Below are positions 24,993-36,669 of a stretch of DNA of 64,000 bases, piece after piece; position 1 is the first letter of the stretch; every line of letters begins with the position of its first letter. The notes under the pieces are model-generated. The model had not been told where the DNA came from. It did no database searches and saw only the letters and a program-made list of their open reading frames with translations. The stretch comes from Clostridiaceae bacterium (GTDB lineage Bacteria > Bacillota_I > Bacilli_A > Erysipelotrichales > Coprobacillaceae): assembly GCA_902363625.1 (NCBI GenBank), contig CABJAS010000007.1, positions 1 to 64,000 of the forward strand, written 5' to 3'. The position numbers and the translations under genes were made by a program.

Positions 24993-25481
24993 TTATAAAA
25001 TAAACATCAGTATGCCTAATATAGTGCTAATCACCGCACCGGCAACAACGTCTTTAATAAAATGGACACCGGCAATGACTCTTGATACCCCTACATACAT
25101 TGCAATGATAAAGCAAAGCAGACCGAGTGGGTATGAGATATACAGACAGCTAAACGCAATAATGACGGCACTTCCGGTATGACGACTAGGGAACGATTCT
25201 CCTTGATGATGTTTGATCAAAGGATGAATAGAATATATGTCGGCAGGACGCGGACAATTATATAGCTTACGCATGAGGGTGATTGTCAGAAGCGCAAGAA
25301 ATGGATAAAGCAGGACTTTGATTAAACGGGAGTCATGTTGGAATAATAGATAACTGATCGTTCCTAAATAAATGATAATAACACTGATAGGAGAGTAACG
25401 GCATAATAAGGTAAGCAGCTTCTCTTTTGTTTTATTTGTTCGACACCAATTTAATACAGACTGATACTGTTGTTCTTTCAT
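24993..25481 (-). CDS. PAP2-family membrane phosphatase
   Basis: A 162-residue polytopic protein with about five helices. The three PAP2 motifs are complete: KLYNCPRP (KxxxxxxRP-like), PSRHTGS, and SRVIAGVHFIKDV with catalytic His and Asp. Such enzymes dephosphorylate phosphatidic acid, phosphatidylglycerol phosphate or undecaprenyl pyrophosphate; the substrate here is open. ATG at 25481 is chosen for its AGAGGTG site; a GTG nine bases upstream is the alternative. Confidence 0.85.
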   Translation of the reverse strand: MKEQQYQSVLNWCRTNKTKEKLLTLLCRYSPISVIIIYLGTISYLLFQHDSRLIKVLLYPFLALLTITLMRKLYNCPRPADIYSIHPLIKHHQGESFPSRHTGSAVIIAFSCLYISYPLGLLCFIIAMYVGVSRVIAGVHFIKDVVAGAVISTILGILMFIL

Positions 25482-25673
25482 CTTCGTCACCTCTTTACTA
25501 TATTATCAAAAATAAGTATAAAATGTAACCCAAGTCTTAATAAGATAATATTTGTGTGTTTATAGATATGGTTATTTATAAAAAATGCAGCTTGGAAGAG
25601 AAATATAAAATAGTTTAATTTGAGTAAATCTTAATAAAAGAAAGAATAAGTAGATAGGAGCAGGGGGAGTTGT

Positions 25674-27719
25674 ATGAAAAGATATCCAATCTATCTGCAG
25701 GATGAGAATTACTCATGTGGAGCTTATAGTATATATATGATCTTAAAATATTTTCATATTGATGATGAAGTAGATCATATTAAAGCACTTTGCCGTCTTG
25801 ATCATCATGGGATCAGCATGCAGGGGCTGATTGAATGTTTGAAATATTATCATATTGAAGCTAAGGGGTATGAGACGGATTTAGAAACTTTAAAAATGCA
25901 TTTGCGCTATCCTTGCATTTTACATACCTATCATGAAAATAGATCACACTATATTGTTTTATACCGTTATAAAGCTCCCTATTTTATTTGTGGAGATCCG
26001 GCTGAGGGATTAGTTCGCTATACCTTAGCTGAATTAGGACAGCTTTATCAAAACAGAGCGATTATAATTCAGATTGTTGGACAGCCTCCTCAAACTGCAG
26101 CACTTTCCTTTTATCAGTATGCCTGGCAGAAAATGAAGCAGATGCGTTTCTTTATTATGAAAATAATGGGAATCTCCTCGTTGCTGTCCTTATTTACTTT
26201 AATAATGAATACGTATTTTAAGTATTTAATGGATATGCTCAATGAAAATACGAATACTTCATTTGTAAATGTATTGAGTATGGGTGTTCTTTTTGTTTTG
26301 ATACTAAAAGCATTTTGTCAAAAGGTAAAGAATGACTGGCTGATTACTTTTGAACAACAACTGCAAACAAGCTTTGTCTATTCAACGATTGACCATCTAT
26401 TATCATTACCGATGGATTATAAAGAACGCTATCTCCCACAGGAAAGTTTGAATAAGCTGCAGACCTTGTTTGAACTGCCGCAATATTTAATCCAATGTAT
26501 GGAAAGCCTGTGTGTGGATGCGATCCAGATTATCTTGTTTTTTACTGCGCTTTATTGGCTGGCACCGGCTTTATTGAAAGGCGTTGGCATTATTTTAATC
26601 TTAGTGACAGGGCTAAGCTATTTTATATTGAAGCGACTGCATAAAAAAGATAAGCAGAGCTTGGTTGATAATCAATATCTCATGACTTTGGCACATCATT
26701 ATCTGATGCATGATAAGGACTATTCGGTATTTAAATTAGAGAGTGAGGAAAAGCAGAATCGGGAGTCATTCTTTACTGAATATCTAAAGCATTTTAAAGA
26801 GAAGAAGAGTGATTTAAGTCATTATCAGATCATTGTTAATGTTTTGCTTCAATTCATGAGTATTTTACTGTTTTATCAAGGCTATGGATTAATTCGTTCT
26901 AATCGTTTAACAATAGGGGAATTAATGCTGGCTTATACATTGGTTTCTTATCTGGTTGATCCATTATTTAGAGCGATTCAATTAATCATTCAAGGGAAGC
27001 GCATGGGTATGATTTTTGAACGTTATAAAACGCTCAACATAAAAAATAATGAGGGACAAGAAACAATACAGGGACCTATTAATACAGTTGCTTTTGATCA
27101 TGTCAGCTTTGCTTTTGGCTATCGAAAGCCGATATTTGAGCATCAGGATGAAGTTTTTTCTCATCATTTGCAGGTCATCGGTGATAATGGGAGCGGAAAA
27201 ACTACTTTTCTTAAACTGATTACCGGACAGCTGAAAGATTATCGTGGGAGCATTAAATTAAATCAGGCGGAGCTTCGGCATATTTCTGAAAAGGAACTGA
27301 AAGAGAAAATTTGTTTTTTAAACGGAGAACCATTTATTGCGAGTATTAATGTTCTTCAATTTTTGACGGAAGGCATTGATCAGAGTGCTTTATATAAACT
27401 GATGGGGAAGTTTTACTTAACGGAACTCTATCCCTTGCTGACATGCTCCCTAGATGGACAGGGTCAGGGATTATCTCAAGGGCAGCTTCAGTTAATTGCT
27501 TTTGTGCGAGTGATTCTGCTTGATTATGAAATGTATGTCTTTGATGAGGCATTTAGTCATATGAGTGATACTTTAAAACAGAAAGTAAAACAAATATTAG
27601 AGAGTGAAAATTTTAAAAATAAATTAATTCTAGTGGTCGATCATCAAACAAATATTGTTTCTAATAGCGAAAGCTGTGTTATAATAAGCAAAGGAAGTAT
27701 ACATATAGGAGCGAAATAA
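25674..27719 (+). CDS. ABC exporter with N-terminal C39 peptidase domain
   Basis: A 681-residue protein of the peptidase-containing ABC transporter (PCAT) type, which cleaves double-glycine leaders and exports the peptide. The C39 domain (residues ~1-135) has Gln9 and Cys15 ([11 protein letters not shown]), a His in HYIVLYRY (~95) and an Asp in CGDPAEG (~110). About six membrane helices span ~160-430. The nucleotide-binding domain has Walker [10 protein letters not shown], signature LSQGQLQL (a variant of LSGGQ), Walker B MYVFDEA and H-loop VVDHQ. No precursor peptide, immunity gene or accessory gene is visible nearby. One base separates it from ybeY. Confidence 0.85.
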   Translation: MKRYPIYLQDENYSCGAYSIYMILKYFHIDDEVDHIKALCRLDHHGISMQGLIECLKYYHIEAKGYETDLETLKMHLRYPCILHTYHENRSHYIVLYRYKAPYFICGDPAEGLVRYTLAELGQLYQNRAIIIQIVGQPPQTAALSFYQYAWQKMKQMRFFIMKIMGISSLLSLFTLIMNTYFKYLMDMLNENTNTSFVNVLSMGVLFVLILKAFCQKVKNDWLITFEQQLQTSFVYSTIDHLLSLPMDYKERYLPQESLNKLQTLFELPQYLIQCMESLCVDAIQIILFFTALYWLAPALLKGVGIILILVTGLSYFILKRLHKKDKQSLVDNQYLMTLAHHYLMHDKDYSVFKLESEEKQNRESFFTEYLKHFKEKKSDLSHYQIIVNVLLQFMSILLFYQGYGLIRSNRLTIGELMLAYTLVSYLVDPLFRAIQLIIQGKRMGMIFERYKTLNIKNNEGQETIQGPINTVAFDHVSFAFGYRKPIFEHQDEVFSHHLQVIGDNGSGKTTFLKLITGQLKDYRGSIKLNQAELRHISEKELKEKICFLNGEPFIASINVLQFLTEGIDQSALYKLMGKFYLTELYPLLTCSLDGQGQGLSQGQLQLIAFVRVILLDYEMYVFDEAFSHMSDTLKQKVKQILESENFKNKLILVVDHQTNIVSNSESCVIISKGSIHIGAK

Positions 27720-27720
27720 A

Positions 27721-28182
27721 ATGGAATTAGATATTGAGATGATTAATGAATTAGAGATGGATTTAGGTGAGTTTGAAACCTTATTTAAAGAGATCGCTTT
27801 ATATACATTTGATTATTTGAAGATTGAAGATGATATTGAATTTTCTGTAAGTATTATAGACAATGAACGAATTCATGAGATTAACAGAGAATATCGTCAT
27901 ATCGATCGACCAACAGATGTCATTACCTTTGCTTTAGAAGACGAGGAATCCCCTTATATAGAAGGTATGCCGCGTTTATTAGGCGATATCTTTATCTCTT
28001 ATGATAAAGCATTAGAGCAGGCGCAGGATTATGGGCATAGTATCAAACGCGAATTATGTTTCCTGTTTACGCATGGACTGCTTCATTTATTAGGCTATGA
28101 TCATATGATCGAAGAGGATGAAAAAGTGATGATGGCATTACAGGATACGATATTGAATAATATGGAAATTTTAAGAAAGTAG
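27721..28182 (+). CDS. ybeY: Endoribonuclease YbeY (rRNA maturation factor)
   Basis: A 153-residue metallo-endoribonuclease needed for 16S rRNA 3'-end maturation and ribosome quality control. The zinc motif [11 protein letters not shown] is at residues ~117-127. The segment [13 protein letters not shown] (~60) is also conserved. It starts one base after the ABC exporter stop and is followed 9 bases later by cdd. In Bacillus dgkA lies between ybeY and cdd; it is absent here. Confidence 0.94.
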   Translation: MELDIEMINELEMDLGEFETLFKEIALYTFDYLKIEDDIEFSVSIIDNERIHEINREYRHIDRPTDVITFALEDEESPYIEGMPRLLGDIFISYDKALEQAQDYGHSIKRELCFLFTHGLLHLLGYDHMIEEDEKVMMALQDTILNNMEILRK

Positions 28183-28191
28183 GAACACAGA

Positions 28192-28593
28192 ATGGATGCA
28201 AAGAAAAGAATCGAAAGAGCTTTTGCGGCTTCAAAGAAAGCTTATATCCCATATTCCCATTTTGCCGTAGGGGCAACGATTGAGATGAAAGACGGAACAT
28301 GGTTTGATGGCTGTAATATAGAAAATGCGGCGTATGGATCAACGATGTGTGCGGAACGCAACGCAATATATCAAGCGTATTGTCATGGTTATCGTAAAGA
28401 GGATATCGCAACGCTTACTATTGTAGCTTATGGCAAAGAAGTGGTTACACCTTGTGGTGCCTGCCGTCAGGTCTTAGCGGAATTAATGCTGCCGGAAACA
28501 CCTATTATTTTAGCTAATCCGACTAAGCATCTGATTACTAATATCAAAGCACTGCTGCCGGGAGCATTTTTAGAGGAGGATTTACATGTTTAA
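28192..28593 (+). CDS. cdd: Cytidine deaminase
   Basis: A 133-residue zinc enzyme converting (deoxy)cytidine to (deoxy)uridine in pyrimidine salvage. The active site is CAERNAIYQA (Cys and Glu, ~residues 51-60) plus PCGACRQVL (~86-94). It is typical of the short tetrameric class. It overlaps era by 8 bases. Confidence 0.95.
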   Translation: MDAKKRIERAFAASKKAYIPYSHFAVGATIEMKDGTWFDGCNIENAAYGSTMCAERNAIYQAYCHGYRKEDIATLTIVAYGKEVVTPCGACRQVLAELMLPETPIILANPTKHLITNIKALLPGAFLEEDLHV

Positions 28594-29482
28594 ATCAGGA
28601 TTTGTAAGTATCGTAGGAAGACCCAATGCCGGAAAATCAACTTTGCTGAATCAGATGCTAAAAACAAAACTAGCGATTATGTCCGATGTAGCACAGACAA
28701 CCCGTAATACGATTCAGGGGATTTATACCGATGAAGATAGTCAGATTGTGTTTATTGATACACCGGGGGTACATAAGCCGCAGGATCGTTTAGGTTCATT
28801 TATGAATACCTCAGCGTTAAATTCAATTTATGGCGCAGATGTCATTTTATTTATTGCTCCGGCTAATGAAAAGATCGGCAAAGGGGATCATTATATCATC
28901 AATCGTTTAAAAGAAGCGGAAATTCCCGTTTATTTAGTATTGAATAAAGTTGATTTGCTGTCAAAAGAAGAATTGATACAAAAATTAATGGAATGGCAGG
29001 AGCTTTTTCCTTTCAAAGAAATTATCCCAATCAGTGCCAAAACAGGCTTGCAGGTGGATCATCTGATCAGTATATTAAAGGATGATTTGAATGAAGGCCC
29101 TAAATATTATGAAGATGATCAACTGACCGATCATCCGGAACGATTTATCATAGCTGAATTCATTCGTGAAAAAATCCTGCATTATACGCATGAAGAAGTA
29201 CCGCATTCCGTTGCTATTCTCATCGATAAAATTGAAGAAGATGAAAAAGAGCATCGTTTAGATGTTATTGCTTCGATTGTTGTGACTCGCGATTCACAAA
29301 AAGGAATTATTATCGGAAAGCAAGGGGCATTAATTAAGAAAATTCGATTAGCCGCACGAAAAGATATTCGCCAGTTCTTAGGAATGGATGTGGATTTAGA
29401 GCTTTTTGTTAAAGTGGAAAAAGATTGGCGTAATAAAGAAAAATATTTGAAAGAGTTAGGGTATAACGAGGACGAATATTAA
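28586..29482 (+). CDS. era: GTPase Era
   Basis: A 298-residue GTPase that binds the 3' end of 16S rRNA and controls 30S assembly. G1 is GRPNAGKS (residues ~12-19), G3 DTPGVHKP (~60) and G4 NKVD (~122). A C-terminal KH domain carries the IIIGKQGALIKKIRLAARKDI block (~235-255). ATG preceded by GAGGAGG. It overlaps recO by one base. Confidence 0.96.
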   Translation: MFKSGFVSIVGRPNAGKSTLLNQMLKTKLAIMSDVAQTTRNTIQGIYTDEDSQIVFIDTPGVHKPQDRLGSFMNTSALNSIYGADVILFIAPANEKIGKGDHYIINRLKEAEIPVYLVLNKVDLLSKEELIQKLMEWQELFPFKEIIPISAKTGLQVDHLISILKDDLNEGPKYYEDDQLTDHPERFIIAEFIREKILHYTHEEVPHSVAILIDKIEEDEKEHRLDVIASIVVTRDSQKGIIIGKQGALIKKIRLAARKDIRQFLGMDVDLELFVKVEKDWRNKEKYLKELGYNEDEY

Positions 29483-30204
29483 TGAATGAAACAACGACCC
29501 TTGCATTTATTTTAAAAACAATGCCCTATAAGGAAAAAGATCGTTTGGTTTATGCCTATACTAAAGAATTTGGACGATTAACCTTTATTGCCAAAGGGGT
29601 CAATAAAATGGAAAGCAAAAATGCAGCGGCTTTACAGGAATTGAGTTTAGTGGAAATGATGATTATTCCTAAAAAAGGAATCAGTCTTTTATTAAAGGCA
29701 ACCATCGTGAATTTCTACCGTCATCTTAAAGAAGATTTGCAGCTACAGATCTACAGCAGCTATATCAACGAATATGTCTATAAACAGGAAGAGGAAAATG
29801 TGCCGGACGCACAGCTGTTTAAACTCATAGAAGACAGCTTTCAAGCACTGCAGGCGGGCTATCCCCCTCAAGTGGTGTATGATTTATTCAATCTGGCAAT
29901 GCTGGAAAGATCGGGAACTATTTTGGAAGTGAATCGCTGTGTCAGGTGTCAGGAGACGAAACCGATCGCTTCCATCAGTATTGTTGATGGGGGATTTATC
30001 TGTGTGGATTGTCTGAATAAAAAAGATCCGGTCTACTCTAAAGAGGTATTAAAACTGTTTCGGCATATGCAGTTATTAACAATAAAAAAAATAGATAAGT
30101 TAAGCTTTTCAGAAGCAACGCTGAAAGAAGTGACTCAAATTATTGAAACGTTTGTAGAAGAATACAGCGGAATCTATTTTCAAACGAAGAAATTTATGAC
30201 ATAA
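29482..30204 (+). CDS. recO: DNA repair protein RecO
   Basis: A 240-residue recombination mediator that helps RecA load on SSB-coated DNA. An N-terminal OB fold (~1-80) is followed by a helical domain with a zinc finger: CVRCQE (~154) and CVDC (~176). Its position after era is the usual Bacillota order. Confidence 0.92.
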   Translation: MNETTTLAFILKTMPYKEKDRLVYAYTKEFGRLTFIAKGVNKMESKNAAALQELSLVEMMIIPKKGISLLLKATIVNFYRHLKEDLQLQIYSSYINEYVYKQEEENVPDAQLFKLIEDSFQALQAGYPPQVVYDLFNLAMLERSGTILEVNRCVRCQETKPIASISIVDGGFICVDCLNKKDPVYSKEVLKLFRHMQLLTIKKIDKLSFSEATLKEVTQIIETFVEEYSGIYFQTKKFMT

Positions 30205-30232
30205 TAGAAAACCGTAAAGAAAGGATGAGGGT

Positions 30233-32056
30233 ATGAACGAATTTTTACCAATGAACGCCAAAGAAATGGAAGAACGAGGGTGGGAGCAGCCTGATTTTGT
30301 TTATATATGCGGAGATGCTTATGTCGATCACCCTTCATTTGGCGCTGCCATCATTTGCCGTACATTAGAAAGCCGAGGATTTAAAGTATGTTTTTTGGCT
30401 CAGCCGGATTGGCATTCATTAGACGAATTTAAACAGTTTGGAAAGCCTCGCCTTGGTTTTTTGATTTCATCAGGCAATATTGATTCGATGGTGAATCATT
30501 ACAGTGTTTCAAAACGCAGACGTAAAAAGGATCAGTATACGCCCGGTGGAAAAATGGGGAAGCGTCCTGATCGTGCAGTGATCGTTTATTCTCAAAAAGT
30601 CCGTCAGGCTTTTAAAGATGCTACGATTATTATTGGTGGGATTGAAGCGAGTCTTCGCCGTTTGGCACATTATGATTACTGGGATGATAAGGTGCGTAAA
30701 TCAATTATTATTGATGCGAATGCTGATCTCCTTTTATATGGTATGGGAGAAAACAGCATTATCGAAGTCGCAGAAGCATTAGACAGCGGACTAGAAGCAA
30801 AATATTTAACCTATTTAGATGGGACGGTCTATAAAACAAAAGATATTTCTAGTTTAAATGATTATATCATGCTGCCTAGCTACGAAGAAATCTGTGAAGA
30901 TAAGATTGCTTATGCAAAAGGATTCAATATTCAATATCAAAATACGGATCATTTCAATGCGTCGATCTTGGTTGAACCTTATGATGGCTGGTATGTCGTA
31001 CAAAATAGACCAAACCGTCCATTAACTACGCAGGAATTTGATGATGCCTATGCTTTGCCTTATCAGCGCGACTATCATCCTCGCTATAAAGAGAAAGGGC
31101 ATGTGCCTGCGATTGAAGAAGTGAAATTCAGTCTTATTTCAAATCGTGGGTGCTTTGGTTCATGTAATTTCTGTGCCTTAGCTTTTCATCAAGGAAGAAT
31201 CATCCAAGCTCGCTCTCATGAATCGATCATTGAAGAAGCAAAGAAAATTACTCAGGATCCACAATTTAAAGGATATATTCATGATGTTGGCGGACCGACT
31301 GCAAATTTCAGAGCGCCATCATGTCAAAAACAATTGGAACATGGAACCTGTACAGCTAAGCAGTGCTTATGGCCAAATGCATGTAAAAATATGGAAGTCA
31401 GCCATCAGGATTATATCGAATTATTAGATCAGCTGCGTTTACTGCCAAACGTGAAAAAGGTTTTTGTCCGTTCGGGGATTCGCTATGATTATCTGATGTA
31501 CGATAAAGATGATACCTTCTTTAGAAAGCTGGTACAGAATCATATCAGTGGGCAATTAAAAGTAGCACCGGAGCATATCAGTGATCGGGTGCTTGACAAA
31601 ATGGGAAAACCGCGCCGTGGTCTTTACGAAAAATTTGTAAAACGTTATGAAGATTTGAATAAAGAGTATCATAAAAATCAATATTTGGTTCCTTATTTGA
31701 TGTCTTCTCATCCGGGCAGTGATTTAAATGCCGCTATTGAATTAGCGGAATATCTTCGTGATATTCATCATCAGCCAGAACAAGTGCAGGATTTTTATCC
31801 GACACCGGGAACTCTGTCGACAGCGATGTATTATACGGGGGTGGATCCACGCGATATGAGCGAAGTGTATGTACCGCGTGATCCTCATGAAAAAGCGATG
31901 CAGCGAGCTTTGATGCAGTATCGTAATCCGAAAAATTACGATCTGGTCTATGAAGCACTGATCAAAGCTAAGCGACAGGATTTAATCGGTACTGGACCTA
32001 AATGCTTAATAAAGCCAAGAGGTTCTCGATTTAAGCCAAGTTATTCTAAGCGCTAA
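30233..32056 (+). CDS. YgiQ-family radical SAM protein (UPF0313)
   Basis: A 607-residue protein of the YgiQ/UPF0313 family. The radical SAM cluster motif is [17 protein letters not shown] (CxxxCxxC, ~residue 304). The N-terminal part is the conserved YgiQ region, and Cys-rich sites ([12 protein letters not shown], ~375) follow the radical SAM core. The reaction of this family is unknown. It sits between recO and glyS, not the usual place in Bacillus. GGATGAGG ribosome site upstream. Confidence 0.88.
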   Translation: MNEFLPMNAKEMEERGWEQPDFVYICGDAYVDHPSFGAAIICRTLESRGFKVCFLAQPDWHSLDEFKQFGKPRLGFLISSGNIDSMVNHYSVSKRRRKKDQYTPGGKMGKRPDRAVIVYSQKVRQAFKDATIIIGGIEASLRRLAHYDYWDDKVRKSIIIDANADLLLYGMGENSIIEVAEALDSGLEAKYLTYLDGTVYKTKDISSLNDYIMLPSYEEICEDKIAYAKGFNIQYQNTDHFNASILVEPYDGWYVVQNRPNRPLTTQEFDDAYALPYQRDYHPRYKEKGHVPAIEEVKFSLISNRGCFGSCNFCALAFHQGRIIQARSHESIIEEAKKITQDPQFKGYIHDVGGPTANFRAPSCQKQLEHGTCTAKQCLWPNACKNMEVSHQDYIELLDQLRLLPNVKKVFVRSGIRYDYLMYDKDDTFFRKLVQNHISGQLKVAPEHISDRVLDKMGKPRRGLYEKFVKRYEDLNKEYHKNQYLVPYLMSSHPGSDLNAAIELAEYLRDIHHQPEQVQDFYPTPGTLSTAMYYTGVDPRDMSEVYVPRDPHEKAMQRALMQYRNPKNYDLVYEALIKAKRQDLIGTGPKCLIKPRGSRFKPSYSKR

Positions 32057-32095
32057 ATACAGTTCTAATTTAAAACGTAATATAATATATTATGG

Positions 32096-32125
32096 GGACA
32101 GCCATGGAAGCATGAACTGTCCTTT
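32096..32125 (+). terminator. Hairpin after the YgiQ gene (terminator or leader element)
   Basis: GGACAG (32096-32101) pairs with CTGTCC (32117-32122). An inner CATG/CATG stem with GAAG loop makes a two-part hairpin with a small internal loop. Only three T residues follow, so it is either a weak terminator or part of the glyS leader. Confidence 0.45.
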
Positions 32126-32154
32126 GTAATGTGAAGAGGTACCCTTATAGTTGG

Positions 32155-32183
32155 TTGACAAAAGCACAGGTAAAAAGTATTGT
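32155..32183 (+). promoter_or_regulatory. Candidate promoter of glyS
   Basis: TTGACA (32155-32160), 17 bases, TATTGT (32178-32183). A TATAAT at 32081-32086 is an alternative -10 for a longer leader. Confidence 0.45.
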
Positions 32184-32212
32184 AATAATTGAATTTTTAT
32201 ATCGTCAACCAT

Positions 32213-32243
32213 ATGCCTTTAGTAAGACTAAATGGCATTTTTT
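32213..32243 (+). terminator. Intrinsic terminator inside the glyS leader
   Basis: ATGCCTTTAGT (32213-32223) pairs with ACTAAATGGCAT (32227-32238), one bulged base, loop AAG, then a run of six T residues. It ends 8 bases before the GGAAGGGG ribosome site of glyS, so read-through must be controlled. A further 7-bp repeat GGTTGAC/GTCAACC (32153-32159, 32204-32210) lies just upstream. Confidence 0.6.
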
Positions 32244-32265
32244 ACTTAGAGGAAGGGGTAATTTT

Positions 32266-33636
32266 ATGGCGAAAAAAGATATGGACGTATTAGTAGCACA
32301 CGCAAAAAGCAGCGGATTTGTCTATCAGGGATCAGAGATCTATGATGGATTGGCGAATACTTGGGATTATGGACCACTTGGGGTACAAATGAAAAATAAC
32401 ATCAAGCAGGCTTGGTGGAAAAAGTTTATTCAGGAATCTCCTTATAACGTAGGGATCGATGCTGCCATTTTAATGAATCCACGTGTTTGGGAGGCAACGG
32501 GACACATTGGCGGATTTTCTGATCCTTTGATGGATTGTAAAGAATGTCATACACGCCATCGTGCTGATAAATTGATTGAGGATTACGATCCTGAAATTCA
32601 TAGTGATGGATGGTCAAACGAACAGATGGAAACTTTTATTCAGGATCATCAGATTGTTTGCCCACACTGCGGAAAATCAAATTTCACAGAAATCAGACAA
32701 TTTCAACTGATGTTTAAAACCCATATGGGAGTAGTTGAAGACGCTAAAAGTGTTGTATATTTAAGACCTGAAACGGCTCAGGGAATCTTTGTTAATTTCA
32801 AAAATGTACAAAGAACTTCACGTAAAAAGGTCCCATTCGGAATCGGACAGATCGGAAAATCATTCCGTAATGAGATCACACCGGGGAACTTTATTTTCAG
32901 AACCCGTGAATTTGAACAGATGGAAATGGAATTCTTCTGTAAACCGGATACAGATTTGGAATGGTTTGCTTATTGGAAGGATTATTGCTTTAATTTCTTG
33001 AAAAATATCGGAATCAAAGAAGAAAATCTTCGCTTTAGAGATCATGAAAAAGAAGAATTATCATTCTATTCAAAAGCAACTTCAGATATTGAATATGCTT
33101 ATCCATTTGGCTGGGGAGAATTATGGGGAATTGCGGATCGTACGGATTACGATTTAACAAGACATCAGGAATACTCTAAGAAAAATTTAGAATATTTAGA
33201 TCCTGAAACAAATGAAAAATATTTACCTTATGTCATTGAACCGGCAGTGGGAGTAGATCGTATGTTCTTAGCTGTTTTAGCGGATGCTTATGACGAGGAA
33301 GCTTTGGAAAATGATACACGTATTGTGATGCATCTGCACCCGGCTATCGCACCTTATAAAGTAGCTGTTCTCCCATTAACAAAAAAACTTTCTGAAAAAG
33401 CTACTGAAATTTATGGAGCTTTATCAAAAGAGTTTATGTGTGAATATGATGAAGCCGGACAAATCGGTAAACGTTACCGCCGTCAGGATGCAATCGGAAC
33501 ACCGCTGTGCGTAACGGTTGATTTTGATACGTTGGAAGATGAATGTGTGACTGTCAGAAATCGTGATACGATGGAACAGGTGCGTATTAAAATTTCAGAA
33601 TTGACACAGTATGTAAGTGATTTTATTAAATTTTAA
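32266..33636 (+). CDS. glyS: Glycyl-tRNA synthetase, single-chain type
   Basis: A 456-residue class II synthetase of the alpha2 (archaeal/eukaryal-like) form, not the alpha-beta GlyQS form. The start is ATG 32266 ([14 protein letters not shown]) with GGAAGGGG upstream; upstream in-frame codons cover the leader terminator. Motifs include [23 protein letters not shown] near residue 20, CPHCGK (~128), the [12 protein letters not shown] block (~167), [25 protein letters not shown] (~205) and the C-terminal anticodon domain (~355 on). Confidence 0.95.
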   Translation: MAKKDMDVLVAHAKSSGFVYQGSEIYDGLANTWDYGPLGVQMKNNIKQAWWKKFIQESPYNVGIDAAILMNPRVWEATGHIGGFSDPLMDCKECHTRHRADKLIEDYDPEIHSDGWSNEQMETFIQDHQIVCPHCGKSNFTEIRQFQLMFKTHMGVVEDAKSVVYLRPETAQGIFVNFKNVQRTSRKKVPFGIGQIGKSFRNEITPGNFIFRTREFEQMEMEFFCKPDTDLEWFAYWKDYCFNFLKNIGIKEENLRFRDHEKEELSFYSKATSDIEYAYPFGWGELWGIADRTDYDLTRHQEYSKKNLEYLDPETNEKYLPYVIEPAVGVDRMFLAVLADAYDEEALENDTRIVMHLHPAIAPYKVAVLPLTKKLSEKATEIYGALSKEFMCEYDEAGQIGKRYRRQDAIGTPLCVTVDFDTLEDECVTVRNRDTMEQVRIKISELTQYVSDFIKF

Positions 33637-33658
33637 TTAAAAATGAGGAGGCGATGAA

Positions 33659-35413
33659 ATGGCTAGATTGAGTGATGCGAAAATCAGTGAGATACTGCAG
33701 AGTGTTGATATCGTTGACGTTATTTCATTATACCTCCCTTTGCAAAAAAAGGGGAAAGACTATAAAGCAGTCTGTCCGTTCCATAATGATACGAATCCGT
33801 CTTTGTCGATTTCACCGGCACGGCAGATCTATAAATGCTTCGTTTGTGGAGCTGGCGGAAATGCTTTTACTTTCCTACAAGAGTATTTAAATATATCATA
33901 TCTTGAAGCAGTTAAAAAAGTTGCCGAAATAGGCGGGATCGATGTCAGCGAATTAAATTTTAATACGCCGACAAAAAAAGTGGATGAAAAGCTTGTGCCG
34001 CTTTATACGATGCATGACGAAGCCAACATGATTTTTCGTCATTTGCTGCATACAAAAACAGGTTTAGCAGCGCATGAATATCTGCAAAGCCGCCATATTA
34101 ATGATAGCTTGATCGAAGAATTTGATATTGGCTATGCAGGACGTGACAATCAGCTTTACAAAGCCTTTCAAAATTTAGCTTATAAAGAAGTGGATATGGT
34201 ACGTTCCGGACTGATTATTGACGGTGAGCATGGTGCCTTTGACCGCTATCGCGATCGTGTGATGTTTGCTTTGCATGATGCGGACGGAAAAGTAATAGGA
34301 TTTAGCGGACGTGTGTATAAAGCCAATACCGATGAAAGCAAATACATGAATTCACCGGAGTCGGAAATTTTCATAAAATCAAAAACGCTTTATCATTATC
34401 ATAAGGCGAAGGAACCAATTAAAAAAGCCGGCTTTGTCTACTTGCTGGAAGGGTTTATGGATGTCATTGCCTTAAGCCGCATTGGCATCAATAATACCCT
34501 TGCCATTATGGGAACGGCATTGACAAATGAGCATATGAATATGATACGCAAGCTTAGCAATACTGTGTATCTTTGCTTGGATGGCGACCGTGCCGGACAA
34601 AGTGCGGCAATCAAGTCTGCAAGGCTTTTGCTGGATCATCAGTTTAATGTGAAAATGATCAAGCTGATGGATGGCATGGATCCTGATGAAATCTTAGAAC
34701 AATTCGGTGAAGAAACATTGAGCATTGCCTTAACTTCAACGATGGATCCGGTTGAATTCGAAATCCAACATCTTTATGAAAACACCAATATGGCAAATCA
34801 TGAAGAAACCCGCGAATTTATTCAAAGGTCTTGCCAATTGATTGCAAATATGAGCAACCCCATTGATCGTCAATACTATATTGAAATGATAGCAACGCGA
34901 TCAAACAGTGATCAAAATGTGATCAAAGAATTCTGGCAGTCTCTGCAAACCAATAAAGTTGTTCGTCAGCCGGTCATCACTCCGGTTGTACGTAATGACT
35001 ACAAGCGTTTAGACAAATATCAAAAAGCGGAACGTCATCTGCTGTTTTACATGCTGCATGATAAAAAAGTATGCGATCTTTATGAGCAAAAGATCGGATT
35101 CATGTTTAATGATATGAATCGCATTATCGCCAGCTATATCGTAGATTACTACCGTACAAAAGAAAAGATGATGATTGCTAGCTTTATCAGTTACATACAA
35201 AATACAAAAATGGTGGAATATGTATTAGAAATCATGGATGAAAACTTACCTGAAGAAGTCGAGATGAAAGTGATCGAGGATTATATAGAAACCATAAAAA
35301 TCAATACTCAGGCTAAAGAGATAGAACAATTAAAACTACAGATGGCAAATGAATTAGATGCCTTAAAAAAAGCCGAACTCGCAGTAAAAATATTAGAGAT
35401 CCAAAAAAATTAG
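33659..35413 (+). CDS. dnaG: DNA primase DnaG
   Basis: A 584-residue primase that makes RNA primers at the fork. The CHC2 zinc finger [13 protein letters not shown]...CFVCGAGG is at residues ~40-65. The TOPRIM domain has [11 protein letters not shown] (~262) and [12 protein letters not shown] (~305). The C-terminal ~140 residues are the helicase-binding domain. Upstream of rpoD with a 10-base gap, as in the macromolecular-synthesis operon. Confidence 0.95.
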   Translation: MARLSDAKISEILQSVDIVDVISLYLPLQKKGKDYKAVCPFHNDTNPSLSISPARQIYKCFVCGAGGNAFTFLQEYLNISYLEAVKKVAEIGGIDVSELNFNTPTKKVDEKLVPLYTMHDEANMIFRHLLHTKTGLAAHEYLQSRHINDSLIEEFDIGYAGRDNQLYKAFQNLAYKEVDMVRSGLIIDGEHGAFDRYRDRVMFALHDADGKVIGFSGRVYKANTDESKYMNSPESEIFIKSKTLYHYHKAKEPIKKAGFVYLLEGFMDVIALSRIGINNTLAIMGTALTNEHMNMIRKLSNTVYLCLDGDRAGQSAAIKSARLLLDHQFNVKMIKLMDGMDPDEILEQFGEETLSIALTSTMDPVEFEIQHLYENTNMANHEETREFIQRSCQLIANMSNPIDRQYYIEMIATRSNSDQNVIKEFWQSLQTNKVVRQPVITPVVRNDYKRLDKYQKAERHLLFYMLHDKKVCDLYEQKIGFMFNDMNRIIASYIVDYYRTKEKMMIASFISYIQNTKMVEYVLEIMDENLPEEVEMKVIEDYIETIKINTQAKEIEQLKLQMANELDALKKAELAVKILEIQKN

Positions 35414-35423
35414 GAGGACCAAG

Positions 35424-36668
35424 ATGGCTAAAAAACAAGAACCTGTAACATTAGAAGATTTAAAAAAGAATATTTTAGAAACATCAAAAGTATTAGGCAA
35501 ATTGACTCAGGAAGATTTAGATGCCTTTTTAACAAAATATGATCTGGATGACGAATCAGCAGAAGAGCTTTTAACGTTCTTAACCGAAAACAATATTGAT
35601 ATTGTCGATGACTCTTTAGATGAATTGGAAGATGCTGATATCGATCTGGAATCATTGGAAGAAATTGATCTTAACCTAGATCTTGACTTGGACTCTGATA
35701 TTGATGATTTAGCGACAGAAGAAGGTCCCGATTTAGATTTTGTTAATGATTTTGATTTAATGACCAGCGATACTTACAATATGTATACTGCTGCGACAGA
35801 TACATATGATGATAACCAATTAGGAAGCAACGTTAAGATTAACGATCCGGTTAAAATGTATTTAAAGGAAATCGGACGTGTAGAATTATTAAGCCATGAT
35901 GAAGAAATCGAACTGGCAAAACGTATTTTAGACGGAGATGAAGAAGCAAAAAAACGTTTAGCGGCAGCGAACTTACGTTTGGTAGTGTCTATCGCAAAAC
36001 GTTATGTCGGGCGTGGAATGCTTTTCTTGGATTTGATTCAGGAAGGAAATATGGGACTGATCAAAGCAGTAGAAAAATTTGATTATACAAAAGGGTTCAA
36101 ATTCTCAACTTATGCGACATGGTGGATTAGACAAGCGATTACCCGTGCCATTGCAGACCAAGCCAGAACAATTCGTATTCCGGTGCATATGGTAGAGACA
36201 ATCAATAAATTAACACGTATTCAAAGACAGCTGATTCAGGAATTGGGACGTGAACCTTATGCTGAGGAAATCGCTGAAAAAATGGACAATATGACACCTG
36301 AAAAGGTACGTGAAATTCAGAAAATTTCTTTAGAACCGGTGTCTTTGGAAACGCCTATCGGAGAAGAAGATGACTCACATTTAGGAGATTTCATTGAAGA
36401 TGAAGGGGCTATGTCTCCGGATGACTATGCGGCAAATGAATTACTGAAAGATGAATTGAATGAAGTCTTATTAGAATTGACAGATCGTGAAGAAAAAGTA
36501 TTGCGTCTGCGTTTTGGATTAGATGATGGACGTACTCGTACTTTAGAAGAAGTGGGGAAAGAATTCAACGTTACTCGTGAACGTATCCGCCAAATTGAAG
36601 CAAAAGCTTTGAGAAAATTAAAACATCCATCTCGATCAAAACGTTTGAAAGATTTCTTAGATCGTTAA
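35424..36668 (+). CDS. rpoD: Primary sigma factor RpoD (SigA)
   Basis: A 414-residue housekeeping sigma factor. Region 1.1 is replaced by a long acidic stretch (~residues 55-110) very rich in Asp, Glu and Leu. Region 1.2/2 has [16 protein letters not shown] and the -10-recognition block [21 protein letters not shown]. Region 4.2 carries the helix-turn-helix [24 protein letters not shown]. Length is usual for Bacillota SigA. It is followed by trmK with one intervening base. Confidence 0.96.
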   Translation: MAKKQEPVTLEDLKKNILETSKVLGKLTQEDLDAFLTKYDLDDESAEELLTFLTENNIDIVDDSLDELEDADIDLESLEEIDLNLDLDLDSDIDDLATEEGPDLDFVNDFDLMTSDTYNMYTAATDTYDDNQLGSNVKINDPVKMYLKEIGRVELLSHDEEIELAKRILDGDEEAKKRLAAANLRLVVSIAKRYVGRGMLFLDLIQEGNMGLIKAVEKFDYTKGFKFSTYATWWIRQAITRAIADQARTIRIPVHMVETINKLTRIQRQLIQELGREPYAEEIAEKMDNMTPEKVREIQKISLEPVSLETPIGEEDDSHLGDFIEDEGAMSPDDYAANELLKDELNEVLLELTDREEKVLRLRFGLDDGRTRTLEEVGKEFNVTRERIRQIEAKALRKLKHPSRSKRLKDFLDR

Positions 36669-36669
36669 A

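Noticed and set aside
28067..28411. 114-codon antisense ORF across ybeY and cdd
   Set aside because: Overlaps two well-supported genes, no ribosome site and no domain.
32131..32265. 45-codon N-terminal extension of glyS from a GTG
   Set aside because: It crosses a candidate promoter and an intrinsic terminator; the family N terminus and a strong ribosome site are at ATG 32266.
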